64,000 nucleotides of DNA from Scilla litardierei (taxonomy: Eukaryota > Streptophyta > Magnoliopsida > Asparagales > Asparagaceae). The notes beneath the pieces are model-generated. The model was not told the origin of the DNA, did no database searches, and saw only the letters and a program-made list of their open reading frames with translations. Where the stretch lies: the NCBI GenBank assembly GCA_030789695.1, contig CM061142.1:149999266-150063265 (forward strand). The letters are read 5' to 3'. This document shows positions 43,236 through 55,390 of the stretch, piece by piece. How positions within the stretch are numbered: the stretch's first letter is position 1; every line of letters begins with the position of its first letter. Both the position numbers and the translations under genes were made by a program.

Positions 43236-44178
43236 TCACATAGACTCATCAATAAGCTGCATCTCTGTTTGCACTATAACGACCACTTGTATGTTGGATT
43301 CTCACCGAAGTGTCTTCATCTTGGTCTATGAGACCACTAGTTACGATAAAGGCATATTAAACTTTGTGGATATGAATCCCAATATAACCCAAAATGGGAA
43401 ACCCTTATTGGTAGTTTTGGGTCCAATCATATTTGACAATATATCAAATTTTTTTATTTTCTGTTGTGGGACTAAATGCCACGCTTTGCCTTTTGTCTGT
43501 TTCCCTTCTTAACATCGGTGCGTATGAAATGCATTTGAGCCACAATTTTGATGCCTCCAAACAACCAAATCTGATTATTTTCATGAAAGCCGCTCATGGT
43601 GGATTTGAAACAGGATCAGCAGCTAGCTAGTCTTTCTTGCTCTTCTACTTGCTTTGCGTCACAAAGTAGCCAGTCTGATTACCTCGTGTTTATGGTTGAT
43701 CCATCATGTCCATATTAAAACTCTACAAGCCAACATGCAATCATATGGGCTTTAATCTTTTTAATTGTCACCGTATCTTCTATGTACGATCCTGGGTTTC
43801 AAAGTTATTTGGTAGTCTTTGAGACAAAAAAAAGTGGATGTTTTCCTTTGGAGAGAATAACATCGGTTCGCTTGTCTGCTTGTCTGCGTATTGTGCAAAT
43901 CTGATGTCAATGTTTGATATTATATGCTAGAGAGTTCTATCTAATGGGGTGCTGAGGACCATGATCATTTGTGAACATTTGCTGCTGTTTAATAGTGTTT
44001 TTCATTACTTTGGGTTTGGTTTGCAAGTCTTTTGGCATGCTCTTTCCTGGTTTATGTTGACAAATGCACATTCAACAACTGTTTAAAATATGCTTTGTTC
44101 TTTATATATATGTTAGTTTTGAAGATTTTACGTTCTTAATCCAATAAACTGTTTATTCGGTTTTGTTTTCATATCCAG
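43236..44178 (+). other. Presumed intron upstream of the MAP65 exons
   Basis: AT-rich, no coding signal, ends in CATATCCAG before the first recognised exon. 43335-43530 is the second copy of the local duplication. No earlier MAP65 exon could be found between here and the gap. Confidence 0.5.
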
Positions 44179-44719
44179 CTCTTGTCGATTCGCTGGTGGC
44201 CAAGACCAGGGCATGGGAGTCGGATCATGACTTGACCTTTAAATACGACGGGGTATCTCTACTTGCGATGCTAGATGAATATTCCATGCTCAGGAGTGAG
44301 AGAGAGGAAGAGAAACGAAGAACGAGGGTAACTAACAGAAACGCATTTTTTGCCCCAGACTAATAATGGAGGCAAAGCATCAAACTTGATTATTACTACA
44401 TTGCACTTGACAGGACCAGAAGAAGTTTCACGAGCAACTGAACACCGAGGAAGAAGCTTTGTTCGGCTCAAGGCCCAGCCCCGCACGACCGGTCGGGCCA
44501 AAGAAGGTGGTAGGTCCCCGCGCCAACGGTACACCAAATAGGAGATTGTCTCTCAACGCCCATCAGAATGGTAGCAATGGAGTTAGATCGGTGAGTAGGG
44601 ATGGGAGAAGAGAGAGCGGCAACAATCGACCAGCAGCTCCAGTAAATTATGTGGCTATTTCTAAAGAGGACACTGCCTCCCATCTTTCCAGCACGGACCC
44701 AGCTCCTGCTTATCCATAA
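44179..44719 (+). CDS. MAP65: MAP65-type microtubule-associated protein, last two exons
   Basis: Exon 44179-44327 enters in phase 1 and reads LVDSLVAKTRAWESDHDLTF, YDGVSLLAMLDEYSMLRSER, EEEKRRTR. Intron 44328-44413 is GT-AG, 86 bp. Last exon 44414-44719 reads DQKKFHEQLNTEEEALFGSR, PSPARPVGPKKVVGPRANG, TPNRRLSLNAHQNG and near the end APVNYVAISKEDTAS, with TAA at 44717-44719. These match the C-terminal region of the MAP65-1/-2 branch of the MAP65/PRC1/Ase1 family, which cross-links antiparallel microtubules in cortical arrays and the phragmoplast. The part seen is the end of the microtubule-binding region and the basic, phosphorylatable tail. No frame damage is visible. The upstream exons are missing from the window, so this is either a gene with a very long TE-filled intron or a 3' fragment. 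Confidence 0.9.
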
Positions 44720-46017
44720 CATATTCTGCATTAGCAATATTACGACACTGAGCAATCTTGTTTTTGCTGTTGTAGGGAGTAAGTGTAGAATGTCTGTAGT
44801 TTGTACTTGGTTTTTTGGTATAAGATCAAGCTTAGGGAATAGAGGACTGCAGATCTAGCTCTGAACTCTACCTTTTATATGGAATGTAGCCCGTTTTAGT
44901 TTGCAAAATTGAAGTGGTCGTGTGCAGCAAGATGATCGAGGGCTTGGTGGAGAGGTTAGTTTCAGCCAGCCAGCTTGGTGTGAGCTGAGAAATCGGAGCT
45001 CGCTGGGTGGGTCTTGTACGGCCGAGTTCACTCAGAATGGGAACTCCGAATGGGAAATGTCTGTAGATTTGAAAGTTCGAAGGGCTGTGGCCAAGGTTGC
45101 TGAGTTCCTTGAGGTTTTACTCCTATATTGATTATTGACTTTGATGGTAGTGAATTACGAAGTTGGAGAACATAGACTAGGTTTTAAGGGGAAAGAACAG
45201 GGAGGAAACATGTATGGTTTGAAATAGATGCATTATGACAAGAGCAATGACTCATTAAACTGATAGGTGATGGGTTTATTAGGAACCTGTAGTCCAAAAA
45301 AAAAAATTATTTGTCCAATATGGCGAACGAGAATTGAGATAGAGAGAAAATCATTGTGCGAATGATCTTCTTGTTGTCCGTTGATTAATATCAAAAGACT
45401 TTTATTAGCAAACATTAGGAATTATGTTTCATGAATCTCTTGTATCCTTTTTCAAGTAATCGAAATAATTAGTGACTTCAAAATTCCTAAATATATCTTA
45501 TTCAAATAAGAATCTTATATAACAATCAACTAATTAAGGGTTCTTAACTACTCTAACTGGAAAAATAAACTTATAAATCTTTGATTAAGGGTTCTTAAGC
45601 CGAATTCATGCGATGCTTCACGAACGCACTCCTAATGTTAGATTATTGGTATTCTCCTCGCTGCAACCCTGTTCTCTCAAACCCAAATGTAGTCGTCTTC
45701 CTCGTTGATCTGCAGTCCATCTAGAGCCAAACACATCAACGTCTCATGAAAAATGTGAACTAGCTGCAAACATCAACTGATGGATTTTTTTTTTTTCGCG
45801 TCTTCGAGAGAATGTAGTGTCTTCGATTGCGTGGGACTGAATAGTGATGATCACTATTAATCCAATGCAGAATTTGCTTAATATTAAGTAAACTCGTCTG
45901 AGTTCAAAATACCTATTTAAGGTAGTATTCTGATATTGCATTTATACCAAAACAGATGATATATGAGAGATCTCTTTCACATACGACGATATAACATTTT
46001 TTTCACATATGCCGAGA
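44720..46017 (+). other. MAP65 3' untranslated region and AT-rich intergenic DNA
   Basis: 44720 to about 45130 reads like a 3' untranslated region or a continuation of the transcript (TTGTTTTTGCTGTTGTAGGG near 44759 resembles a 3' splice site). After that the sequence is AT-rich with no gene or repeat recognised. Confidence 0.4.
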
Positions 46018-46147
46018 TGTTTGTTATTCAGTACTATGAAGATAATCAAATGAGCATTTAACACTATGAATAAAACCAATAGAAGACACACAAAACTTGG
46101 TAACACAGTTCAGTGTGCACACCTACATCTGCGGGGCCACGCCAGAA
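46018..46147 (-). repeat. LTR fragment related to element D
   Basis: Begins TGTTTGTTATTCAGTACTAT and carries AACTTGGTAACACAGTTCAG and CACCTACATCTGCGGGGCCA, as in the D LTR. It stops at 46147 where the F1 internal sequence starts. Confidence 0.6.
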
Positions 46148-46692
46148 AATTATACGCTCCTGGGACTTGCTCATTGTGCGTATAATTAAGATCACATCTA
46201 AATTATACGCTCCAGGGACTTACTCATTACTAAGGATTACCGACAGCTCAAATTAATCTCATTAACTCAGAAGCATCCATGACAGCTCAGGAAAAATATT
46301 CACCAACTCAGATAGCCATACACAACAATTTAAACAGCCATTTACAACAAATCATATTATTAACCAGAGCATATATTCCCAAGATATCAGCGATTTCATC
46401 CAGAATGAAACAAAACTTGTTCATCACAGAAACATTGAGTGACAATCACTTAATCATTGTTTTGAAACAAAATATCGATACAGTTATTCAAAATACAAAA
46501 AATATCGACTGCCGCTTGATATCTTTTGAAGTCTCTAGATGGCCCCAGCAGCAACGATTACTCCGATGCCGACCGTGTTGGAAACTTCTTCCATCCTTTG
46601 CTTCATGCATCTGTAGACAGTATACAGATGTCTTAGTACTCATACTGGTACCTCATACCATGTATCAAAGCTTTATTGAAATTTATATGATC

Positions 46693-47547
46693 TTAAATAA
46701 GATTTGTACCTGAGGTAGAGGCATCACAATGCCCCTTCTTTTCTGCATGATAGACCTTGCAATTCCTCTTCCAATGACCCTGCTTGTGGCAGTAGAAGCA
46801 TTCAGATTTCGACAGCGCCCCTTTGTTCTTCTTCTTCTTCCCCTTCTTCTCTTTCGAAGGTTGAGGGGCATGCCTCTTCTTTCCCTTGTACTTAGGCTGG
46901 TGAGAAGTGGCAGGGCCTACAACCAACGCTGCGGTTGGCTTCTTCTCGATCTCCTCGAACTGCTGGAGCATGTTTAGGAGACCAGGAAGATCCACTTCAG
47001 TGATGTTCATTATGAAACTCAAAATGAACGGGTTGAAGTCAGGGGTCAAAGATCTAAAGATTATGTCCACGCTCATTTCATTCTCGAGGACAAATCCTAG
47101 TTGGGCCGCATCCTCTATGTAGCCGATCATCTTGATAACATGATTCTGCACATGGCCCGTCGTCATCTTGGCTCCCCAAAGGTTGCAGGTGGCCTCAAAC
47201 CTGGCATCTCTAGAACGCTTGCCATACAATTCCTCTGCGTTCAGAAGCATGCTTCGAACATCCATATGTTCGTGCTTCCTTTGCAGGTCATTGATCATTG
47301 AGGCCAGAGTAAGGCACATAGCCTTCTCTGTATCCCTTTGTCACTGCTTGTATGGTTCCCTTTCTTCGTTGGTGGCATCCTCGTCGGGCCTTTCCAGAGC
47401 GTCCTCCGTCAGTATGTAGCCAATCCCGGCTAGCGAAAGGACCAGCTTTATGTTCCTCAGCAAATCCTTATAGTTCGTCCCATCAAGCACGTTCTTCTCG
47501 ATTATGAATTTTAATCCTGACTTCATACTGCATTTATTAATAGACAA
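46693..47547 (-). pseudogene. gag of F1 (UBN2-type), one in-frame stop
   Basis: 285-codon frame starting MSINKCSMKSGLKFIIEKNV. A TGA at 47341-47343 (codon 69) interrupts it and the frame stays open on both sides. Gag motifs are VLDGTNYKDLLRNIKLVLSL, MTTGHVQNHVIKMIGYIEDA, FNPFILSFIMNI, a Lys-rich part and the knuckle CFYCHKQGHWKRNC. It would package RNA. The only gene of the unit. The F2 copy has stops at other positions, so the two decayed independently. Confidence 0.85.
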
Positions 47548-49108
47548 TGAATTAGCAAATGTTCTTGTATAGTTTAAGAGGTTTTTATTAAACTATATTC
47601 TCTTACTATTTTAAAGAATTTTTAAGTCATAATAATAAACAATTTATTATAATTAAAATTATATGGGAGAGGGATCCAACCACCCTGAGTCTCACAACCT
47701 TGAGTGTGCTCAACAAGTTGTTTGACTCTGCAGTCGGTAGATGAACTCTTCATAAATCATATCACATATGACTCCCCATTTAATTTTACCCCTAACCACT
47801 TATGATCATGAGTGTGCTCATCCAAATCATAATGGCTAGCCTAGTCAGACCCTTGTTTTCGTATCTAGCTTAACTTGCACCGGCGCTCGTTATGTTCACG
47901 ACACGATGGTTTGGGTCAAGGCTAGACTACATCATATGTATTAAGAAGTTAGTTTCTATAAGGTTGCCCTGTCACAGCATGAGTGTGCTCAACAATTGTA
48001 ACATGGATCATATAGTTTGCCAAACTCTAAAATAAGGAGGGCTACGTTTTATCTTGAAAAAGATTATTTACGTATTAGACTTAGGTATAGTTAATGGTGT
48101 CATATAATCATGATTCGTGTCATTGCGGTCCAGCGGACACGGTCACGGAATTGACTAAGCCAGGATCACTTACCCCTAGTCTAGCCAGGGTGATCCAACA
48201 AACTTAGCCAAGCACATTGACCGGATCATGGTCCATTGAATGAGACTTATCATTTATATATGCGTGACATAAACTAAAAGGCTTTTATTAGAACTAATTA
48301 ATCCTATCAACTAGTGGAATCCTTAAAATTCAAAATTTATTAGGATTCGTTAATAACTTTTATTAAGTCCTTATCTACTATAAGGTTTATTTAGATTAAC
48401 GTGCTACCCTAATCATTATTAGGAATTTAATAAATACAGATTACAACACTCTAAAGTGTAGTCTTTTAATTAAAATTATTATTATAACGATTAAAATAAT
48501 AATCGTCGTTAAAAGGAATACCCTAATCGGGAATTAGGTATGAAAAAGGTTGTAACGATTTATTAAAACATAGCATGTCATTTAAAATTCATCTTATAAA
48601 TTTTAAAGAGATATTAATGGCTAACCTAAAAGGTTTCTTGAATTATCAAATAATCAAGCAATAATTTAGAATGGCCATTAAACATAAACTACGCTAACTT
48701 TATCGCATAAAATTAGGTATCCAACTATTTAAGAATTTAAATAGAACAACATATTAAAATTTTATCTAATAAATAATTAACATGTATTCTTAAAATTTAA
48801 CACTTCAAATTAAAAGCATGATTTTAAAAACATAAAAATTTTATCTAATAAAAATAACAGTTTCATAAAAAATTATCACATAATTTTTATTTCAAAACTT
48901 TGTTTTAAAATCATCATAAAAATTTTCATGTTTCTAAAAACAATTTTATCACATAAAATAATTTTTAAAACATTTCAAATAAAAGGGGTTTTCATTTTAA
49001 CAATATCGCATAAAGTTAAAATCTTTTATATGTATTAAAAAAGCATTCAATCAATTAATAACATCGCAGTCCTTAGATCAGCATGCAGACCTAATGCTTT
49101 GATACCAC
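47548..49108 (-). other. Leader of F1 with primer site
   Basis: AT-rich, no gene. At its right end the minus strand reads TGGTATCAAAGCATTAGG just inside the LTR (one mismatch to the initiator-Met site). Short motifs GAGTGTGCTCA recur at about 47703, 47810 and 47981, each a small palindrome. The same region exists in F2 (53711-55083). Confidence 0.7.
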
Positions 49109-51597
49109 TGAAGGGTTTTGTTGGACCCTTAGGGCACAATTCTATGCATGTCCTACGTCGGACGGTTTATAGAAGCAAAAATAAAGCAGCGGAAAAAGAA
49201 TTCGTTAAACTATTTAACGAACACCCTAAGGATTCTAGACCATAAGACATGATCTCCGCTAACTTGGGGTGGATCTGACCACCCCAAGAAAGATCTAATA
49301 CTACTGCGACATAATTAAAAGAAAGCTAATTAACCACATACCCGGAACCTTGCTTGCACCGTCAAGGTGTACCGAACCGCTTCTGCTCCCCGAAGCCGCC
49401 TTTGCGCACACGAACTGATCCACCCGAAGCGAGCTGACACCGTGCCTCTGGGCCAACCACTTGCCGAAGAAGATTTCACTTGAGCGCGATCCGACGTCTT
49501 ACACTTTGGATCGAATCCAAATCCTTCTCGTTGTTTTGCTAGAACGAACAAGAATGAAACGGAAGAAAATAGGAGAGAATAATTTTCCGTCTCGAATTGA
49601 GTGTGCTCAAAACTTTTTGGAGCTTCTCAATTTTAGAGACTTGGTGCAAGTTTTCAAGGAGAGTGTTGGCCCCTATTTATATAGGCGGCCGACCCCTCCC
49701 CTTCTCATCATATCCGATGTGGGACTAAATTAAAATTGGAGAATTAATTAAGTTAGTTTGCCTTTCATAAAGGCTAAAATTTAACGAATTAATTCTCCCT
49801 CACCGTTGAGCTTCAGAAATGATACAACCTATCATTTCGAAGAGCTATGAACAGTGAACGCATAGGAACAAACGGCGATGAATCCCGACTTCGTTTGACC
49901 CCTCAAACAATTGGTCAAAGTTGAGCAAAAATTCACAATTCGGCTGATTTCATAGCTGTCGCAACCCTCCTAGGGTTTCTGGACAGTGGGCCCCGCAGGT
50001 GGGGCTCACTGGCCAGCTGGGCACGCCCAGCCCGAACTGGGCGCCAGCCCGCGCCTGGTGCACGCGGGTTGACCCGCCCGCTACTGTGCGGGCGTGTCAA
50101 ACCCACCCTCCAGGCAGGCTCAAGCCAGAGCTTGCCTGGCCTGAGCCTGCCATCTTGGCGGGCTGGGCTTGCCCTACCTAGTTGGGCGGGCTAGCCCAGT
50201 CCAACTGGGTCAGGTCAGACCAGAACTGGGCAAAAGCCCAGTTCTGGCCTTTTGAGCCATAACTTGAGTTCTACAACTCCGATTGGGCCGATTCCAGATT
50301 CGTTGGAAAATATGGTTTGAATGGGACCATCCCAAAGAGCCATCTATCCCTTTCTATGTGTTATATGTTTCAAAATATCATCATAAACTATTTATAATGT
50401 ATTTTAAACTTGTTTGCATCATATGCAACATTCTACTATTGCTGAAGTCACAAGCATTTTGCGACATTATTAAATCTCATTTAATAGTCGAAAACTTATG
50501 CAATCTTATTAAATCCAATTTAATATAGATCGACTTAATGTCACTAACTCTTTAGTGACTTTAATTATTCTCGTGCACCTGAGTGAACTCCTCCTAAATT
50601 CTTCCTATTACTAAGACGCAAACCGAACTCGGTGTGAGACCCTATAGCCTGACCCTTACTACAGGTTGGGGCTCGAAACCCCTAGATGACAGTAACCACG
50701 AGCAGTAGGTGTCGTCCCTATTTCAGAATCATACTTACGTGATTGACCCATCGACAAAAGTGTCGTCGGGATCACTCTGACTGTGTCAGTGATGAATACC
50801 GCAGTTTTAGTCCCTTCGTCATGACTATGTCCCTGCAAGGCCTAGGGTATGGTAAACCATCAACCCTACTAGCCAGCATCGGTCAGTATACAGCGGTCTT
50901 TGTTATATACACGTTGTACTTCCTACAACGTACCCCGGCCGAGGTTTAGAACAAAGAACCGTACTGAGCCAGTGACACTAACTTCCCGTTAACAGAAGAG
51001 ACGAATCCCATCTAAGTCATTTACTTACCTCATATGCTTCAGGTGTCACCCAACCTAAGACCTTTCAGCAGGCCTGGCCTCGAAGCTAGATCATAGATCT
51101 AAGTGACACTATTCACACACATGTTCGTACAAAGACTTCAGGTCTTAAGGACCAACTTGCTTATCATCACTATAGAGTTATTAATGACAGTTTAGTTAAA
51201 GTTTAACCATTTAATAACTCTTAATTGGGTCGTTCAGTGAACTCATTCTCTAATGAGCACTTGTGCCTTGTCTCCGACTTCGCCAGGCCGAATGACTATG
51301 AGATTATCATTACCCTACAGGGTAAGACAAAGACACAATGGTCTGTCCGATATGCCGATATCCTTTTCTCGACACATCTATGACCATGAACGCTTTAAGA
51401 CTTAAGTTCTTATCGGTCGTTCACTTCTCACAATCGAGATCTACATCTAGATACGTAATGACCTCACTTTTAAGTCTAAGAAAATTATATAAGTATTTAA
51501 TTAGTAGAATTTATACTAGGACAATTATTACCATTTATATTTACAAACATGATGTTATATTAGGATAAATTGCATCAAGGGCATATATTTTCCTACA
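49109..51597 (-). repeat. LTR shared by F1 (as 5' LTR) and F2 (as 3' LTR), 2.49 kb
   Basis: On the minus strand it starts TGTAGGAAAATATATGCCC after the purine tract AAGTGGGAGA of F2, and ends AAAACCCTTCA before the primer site of F1. It carries a minus-strand TATA box (CCTATATAAATAGG) near 49673-49686. 49990-50270 is GC-rich with CTGGGC/GCCCAG inverted motifs. No gene. Confidence 0.85.
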
Positions 51598-51607
51598 TCT
51601 CCCACTT

Positions 51608-52858
51608 GCACTTAGGCTATTTTTCTCGGTATCTCATACCGCTATAGCATATCAGTCACTGCGGACGTTCATATGTAAAACCTAAAAGGGATCTGCTAAA
51701 ATGTATCTATTAGGCAGTTGAATGGAGTCTTATTATTACTAAATCACTTGATCACACAGGGTTGATCATTTGAAACCATGTTTAGGTCTCATCCAAAGAT
51801 TTTTCTTCTTATATAGCTAACGATTAGTATACACAACTAGATGTAATGTTTATCATTCATACAAGTCAGTCATATCGTAGCATATTTCAATTATTCTTGT
51901 GTCAATTATGTCCAGTAAATTAATGACACCATAGTTTCTATATCTTTGACATAATCAAAACTATTTTGATTTGATGTCACATATAGACGATTTTATAATT
52001 TGGAACTTTTACTTAGTCACAAAACGGAACTAAGTAATATGCTCGCTTCCACTGACTTTGAGAACCGCCTGGTTAAATACTTTAACTTAAATTTCTAAAT
52101 CTTATTTAGAATATTTTTTAAAGCATAACCAGCCCATTTGTGCTGAATTAATTGAAGTAAAATGTATCAGTGTCAGGTTTGATTTGACAAATAAGTCATA
52201 TCAAAATCCATCTATAGGAGTCTTGATGATAACTTACTCAATCAGAACTTCTTACACTGTTATACCCTTTAACTTCATTAATCTTTAAACTTGAAGTATT
52301 AAATGTAGTCCAACAAGAACTATTCTCATTGTGTGTATAATTAAGATCACATCTAAATTATACGCTCCTGTGACTTACTCATTACTAAGGATTAGTTAAA
52401 ATAATACCGACAGCTCAAATTAATCTCATTAACTTAGAAGCATCCATGACAGCTCAGGAAAAATATTCACAAACTCAGATAGCCATACACAGCAATTTAA
52501 ACAGCCATTTACAACAAATCATATTATCAACCAGAGCATATATTCCAAAGATACCAGCGATTTCATCCAGAATGAAACAAAACGTGTTCATCATAGAAAC
52601 ATTGAGTGACAATCACTCAATCATTGTTTTGAAACAAAATATCGATACATTTATTCAAAATAAAAAAAATATCGACTGCCGTTAATATCTTTTGAAGTCC
52701 ATAGACAGCCCCAATAGCAACGATTACTCTGATGCCGACCGTGTTGGGAACTTCTTCCATCCTTTTCTTCATGCACCTGTAGACAATATACAGATGTCTT
52801 AGTACTCATACTGGTATCTCATACCATGTATCAAAAATTTATGAAAATTTATATGCTC
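51608..52858 (-). other. 3' non-coding region of F2
   Basis: About 1.25 kb between gag and the 3' LTR with no reverse transcriptase, integrase or RNase H motif. AT-rich. Only its right part (from about 52330) has a counterpart in F1. Confidence 0.7.
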
Positions 52859-53710
52859 TTAAATAAGATTTGTACCTAAGGTAGAGGCATCACCATGCCC
52901 CTTCTTTTCTGCAAGATAGACCTTGCAATTCCTCTTTCAATGACCCTGCTTGTGGCAGTGGAAGCATTCAAATTTCGACAGTGCCCCTTTGTTCTTCTTC
53001 TTCCCCTTCTTATCTTTCGAAGGTTGAGGGTCCTGCCTCTTCTTTCCCTTACACTTAGGCTGGTGAGAAGGGGCATGGCCTACAAGCAACGCTGCTGTTG
53101 GCTTCTTCTTGATCTCCTCAAACTGCCGAAGCAGATTCAGGAGACCAGGAAGATACACTTCAGTGATGTTCATTATGAAACTCGTAATGAACGGGTTGAA
53201 GTCAGGGGTCAAAGATCTAAGGATTATGTCCACACTTATTTCATTCTCGAGGACAAATCCTAGTTGGGCCACATCCTCTATGTAGCCGATCATCTTGATA
53301 ACATGATCCTGCACAGGGCCCGTCGTCATCTTGGCTCCCCAAAGGTTGCAGGTGGCCTCAAACTTGGCATCTATAGAATGCTTTCCATACAATTCCTCTA
53401 CGTTCAGAAGCATGCTTCGAACATCCATATGTTCGTGCTTCCTTTGCAGGTCATTGGTCATAGAGGCCAGAATAAGGCACCTGGCCTTCTATGCATCCCT
53501 TTGGTACTGCTTGTATGGTTCCCTTTCCTCGTTGGTGGCATCCTCGTCGGGCATTTCTAGAGCGTCGTCCGTCAGTATGTAGCCAATCCTAGCTAGCGGG
53601 AGGACCAGCTTTATGTTCCTCAGCCAATCCTTGTAGTTCGTCCCATCTAGCACGTTTTTCTTGATTATGAATTTTAATCCTGACTCCATACGGTATTTAT
53701 TAATAGACAT
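52859..53710 (-). pseudogene. gag of F2, two in-frame stops
   Basis: Same frame and start as F1 gag (MSINKYRMESGLKFIIKKN). A TAG at 53489-53491 stands where F1 has a Glu codon, and a TGA at 52937-52939 stands where the knuckle of F1 has Trp (CFHCHKQGH then stop). The Tyr codon that is a stop in F1 is intact here, so each damage arose after duplication or in separate parents. Confidence 0.85.
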
Positions 53711-55083
53711 TGAATTAGCATATGTTCTTGTATAGTTTAAGAGGTTTTTATTAAACTATATTCTCTCACTATATTTAAGAATTTTTAAGCCATAATAATA
53801 AACAATTTATTATAATTAAATTTTATGGGAGAGGGATCCAACCACCCTGAGTCTCACAACCTTGAGTGTTCTCAACAAGTTGTTAGACTCTGCGATCGGT
53901 AGATGAACTCTTCATAAATCATATCACATATGACTCCCTATTTAATTTTACCCTTAGCCACTTATGATCATGAGTGAGCTCATCCAAATCATTATGGCTA
54001 GCCTAGTCAGACCTTTGTTTTTGTGTCTAGCTTAACTTGCGCAGGCGCTCGGTGTATTCATGACACGACGGTTTGGGTCAAGGCTAGACTACATCATATG
54101 TATTATGAAATTAGTTTCTATAAGGTTGCCCTATCACAGTGTGAGTGTGCTCAACAACTGTAACATGGATTATGTAGTTTGCCAAACTCTAAAATAAAGA
54201 GGGCTACGCTTTATCTTGAAAAAGATTATTTACGTATTAGACTTAGGTATAGTTTAGGGTGTCATATAATCATGATTCGTGTCATTGCGGTCCAGCGGAC
54301 ACGGCCAGAGAATTGACTAAGCCAGGATTACTTACCCCTAGTCTAGCTAGGGTGATCCAACAAACTTAGCCAAGCACATTGACCGGATCATGGTCCATTG
54401 AATGAGACTTATCATTTATATATGCATGCCATAAACTAAAAGGCTTTTATTAGAACTAATTAATCCTATCAACTAGTGGAATCCTTAAAATTCAAAATTT
54501 ATTAGGATTCGTTAATAACTTTTATTAAGTCCTTATCAATTATAAGGTTCATTTGTATTAACGTGCTACCCTAATAATTATTAGTATTTTAATAAATACA
54601 GATTACAACACTTTAAAGTGTAGTCTTTTAATTAAAATTATTATTATAACGATTAAAATAATAATCGTCGCTAAAAGGACTAGCCTAATTGGGAATTAGG
54701 TATGAAAAACGTTGTAACGATTTATTAAAACATATCATGTCATTTAAAATTCATCTTATAAATTTTAAAGAGATATTAATGGCTGACCTAAAAGGTTTCT
54801 TGAATTATCAAATAATCAAGCAATAATTTAGAATGGCCATTAAACATAAACTATGCTAACTTTATCGCATAATACTAGGTATCCAACTATTTAACAATTT
54901 AAATAGAACAACATATTAAAAATTTATCTAATAAATAATTAACATATATTCTTAAAATTTAACACTTTAAATTAAAAAACATAAAATTTTTATCTAATAG
55001 AAATAACAGTTTCATAAAAAATTATCACATAATTTTTATTTCAAAACTTTGTTTTAAAATCCTCATAAAATTTTTAAAACAAA
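53711..55083 (-). other. Leader of F2
   Basis: Colinear with 47548-48960 of F1 with scattered changes, including GAGTGTGCTCA-type motifs near 54143. It ends abruptly near 55083 where the sequence jumps into LTR (ACATCTATGACCA). No gene. Confidence 0.7.
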
Positions 55084-55301
55084 GACATCTATGACCACGA
55101 ACGCTTTAAGAATTAAGTTCGTATCAGTCATTCACTTTCCACAATCAAGATCTACATCTAGATACGTAATGACCTCACTTTTAAGTCTAAGGAAATTATC
55201 CAAGTATTTAATTAGTAGAATTTATACTAGGACAATTATTACCATTTATATTTACGAACAAGATGTTGTATTAGGATAAATTGCCTCAAGGGCATATATC
55301 T
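55084..55301 (-). repeat. Truncated 5' LTR of F2
   Basis: Matches 51377-51587 of the shared LTR (TACATCTAGATACGTAATGA, TTTATACTAGGACAATTATT) and stops within GCATATAT, short of the expected end. The next base belongs to element G. Confidence 0.8.
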
Positions 55302-55390
55302 CCCTTCACCATCAGATGATCAAATTCTAGACCCCCGAAGGGGTCGGAAAAGCAAAAGGGAATCAGAAACATGCACAGTCGTACTATACG

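Larger units (their letters stand above)
46148..51597 (-). mobile_element. Element F1: gag-only Copia unit (internal region plus shared LTR)
   Basis: The internal region 46148-49108 reads on the minus strand: primer site near 49097-49108, leader, gag, then a truncated 3' part. Its 5' LTR is 49109-51597. No pol. Its own 3' LTR is absent on the left; the internal sequence joins the D-like LTR fragment directly. Confidence 0.8.
51598..55301 (-). mobile_element. Element F2: second gag-only Copia unit, 5' LTR truncated
   Basis: Starts on the left with purine tract AAGTGGGAGA (51598-51607) next to the shared LTR, then 3' non-coding sequence, gag (52859-53710), leader, and a 5' LTR reduced to its outer 218 bp (55084-55301). 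The primer site and most of the LTR are deleted. Colinear with F1 from 52330 to 55070. Confidence 0.85.
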
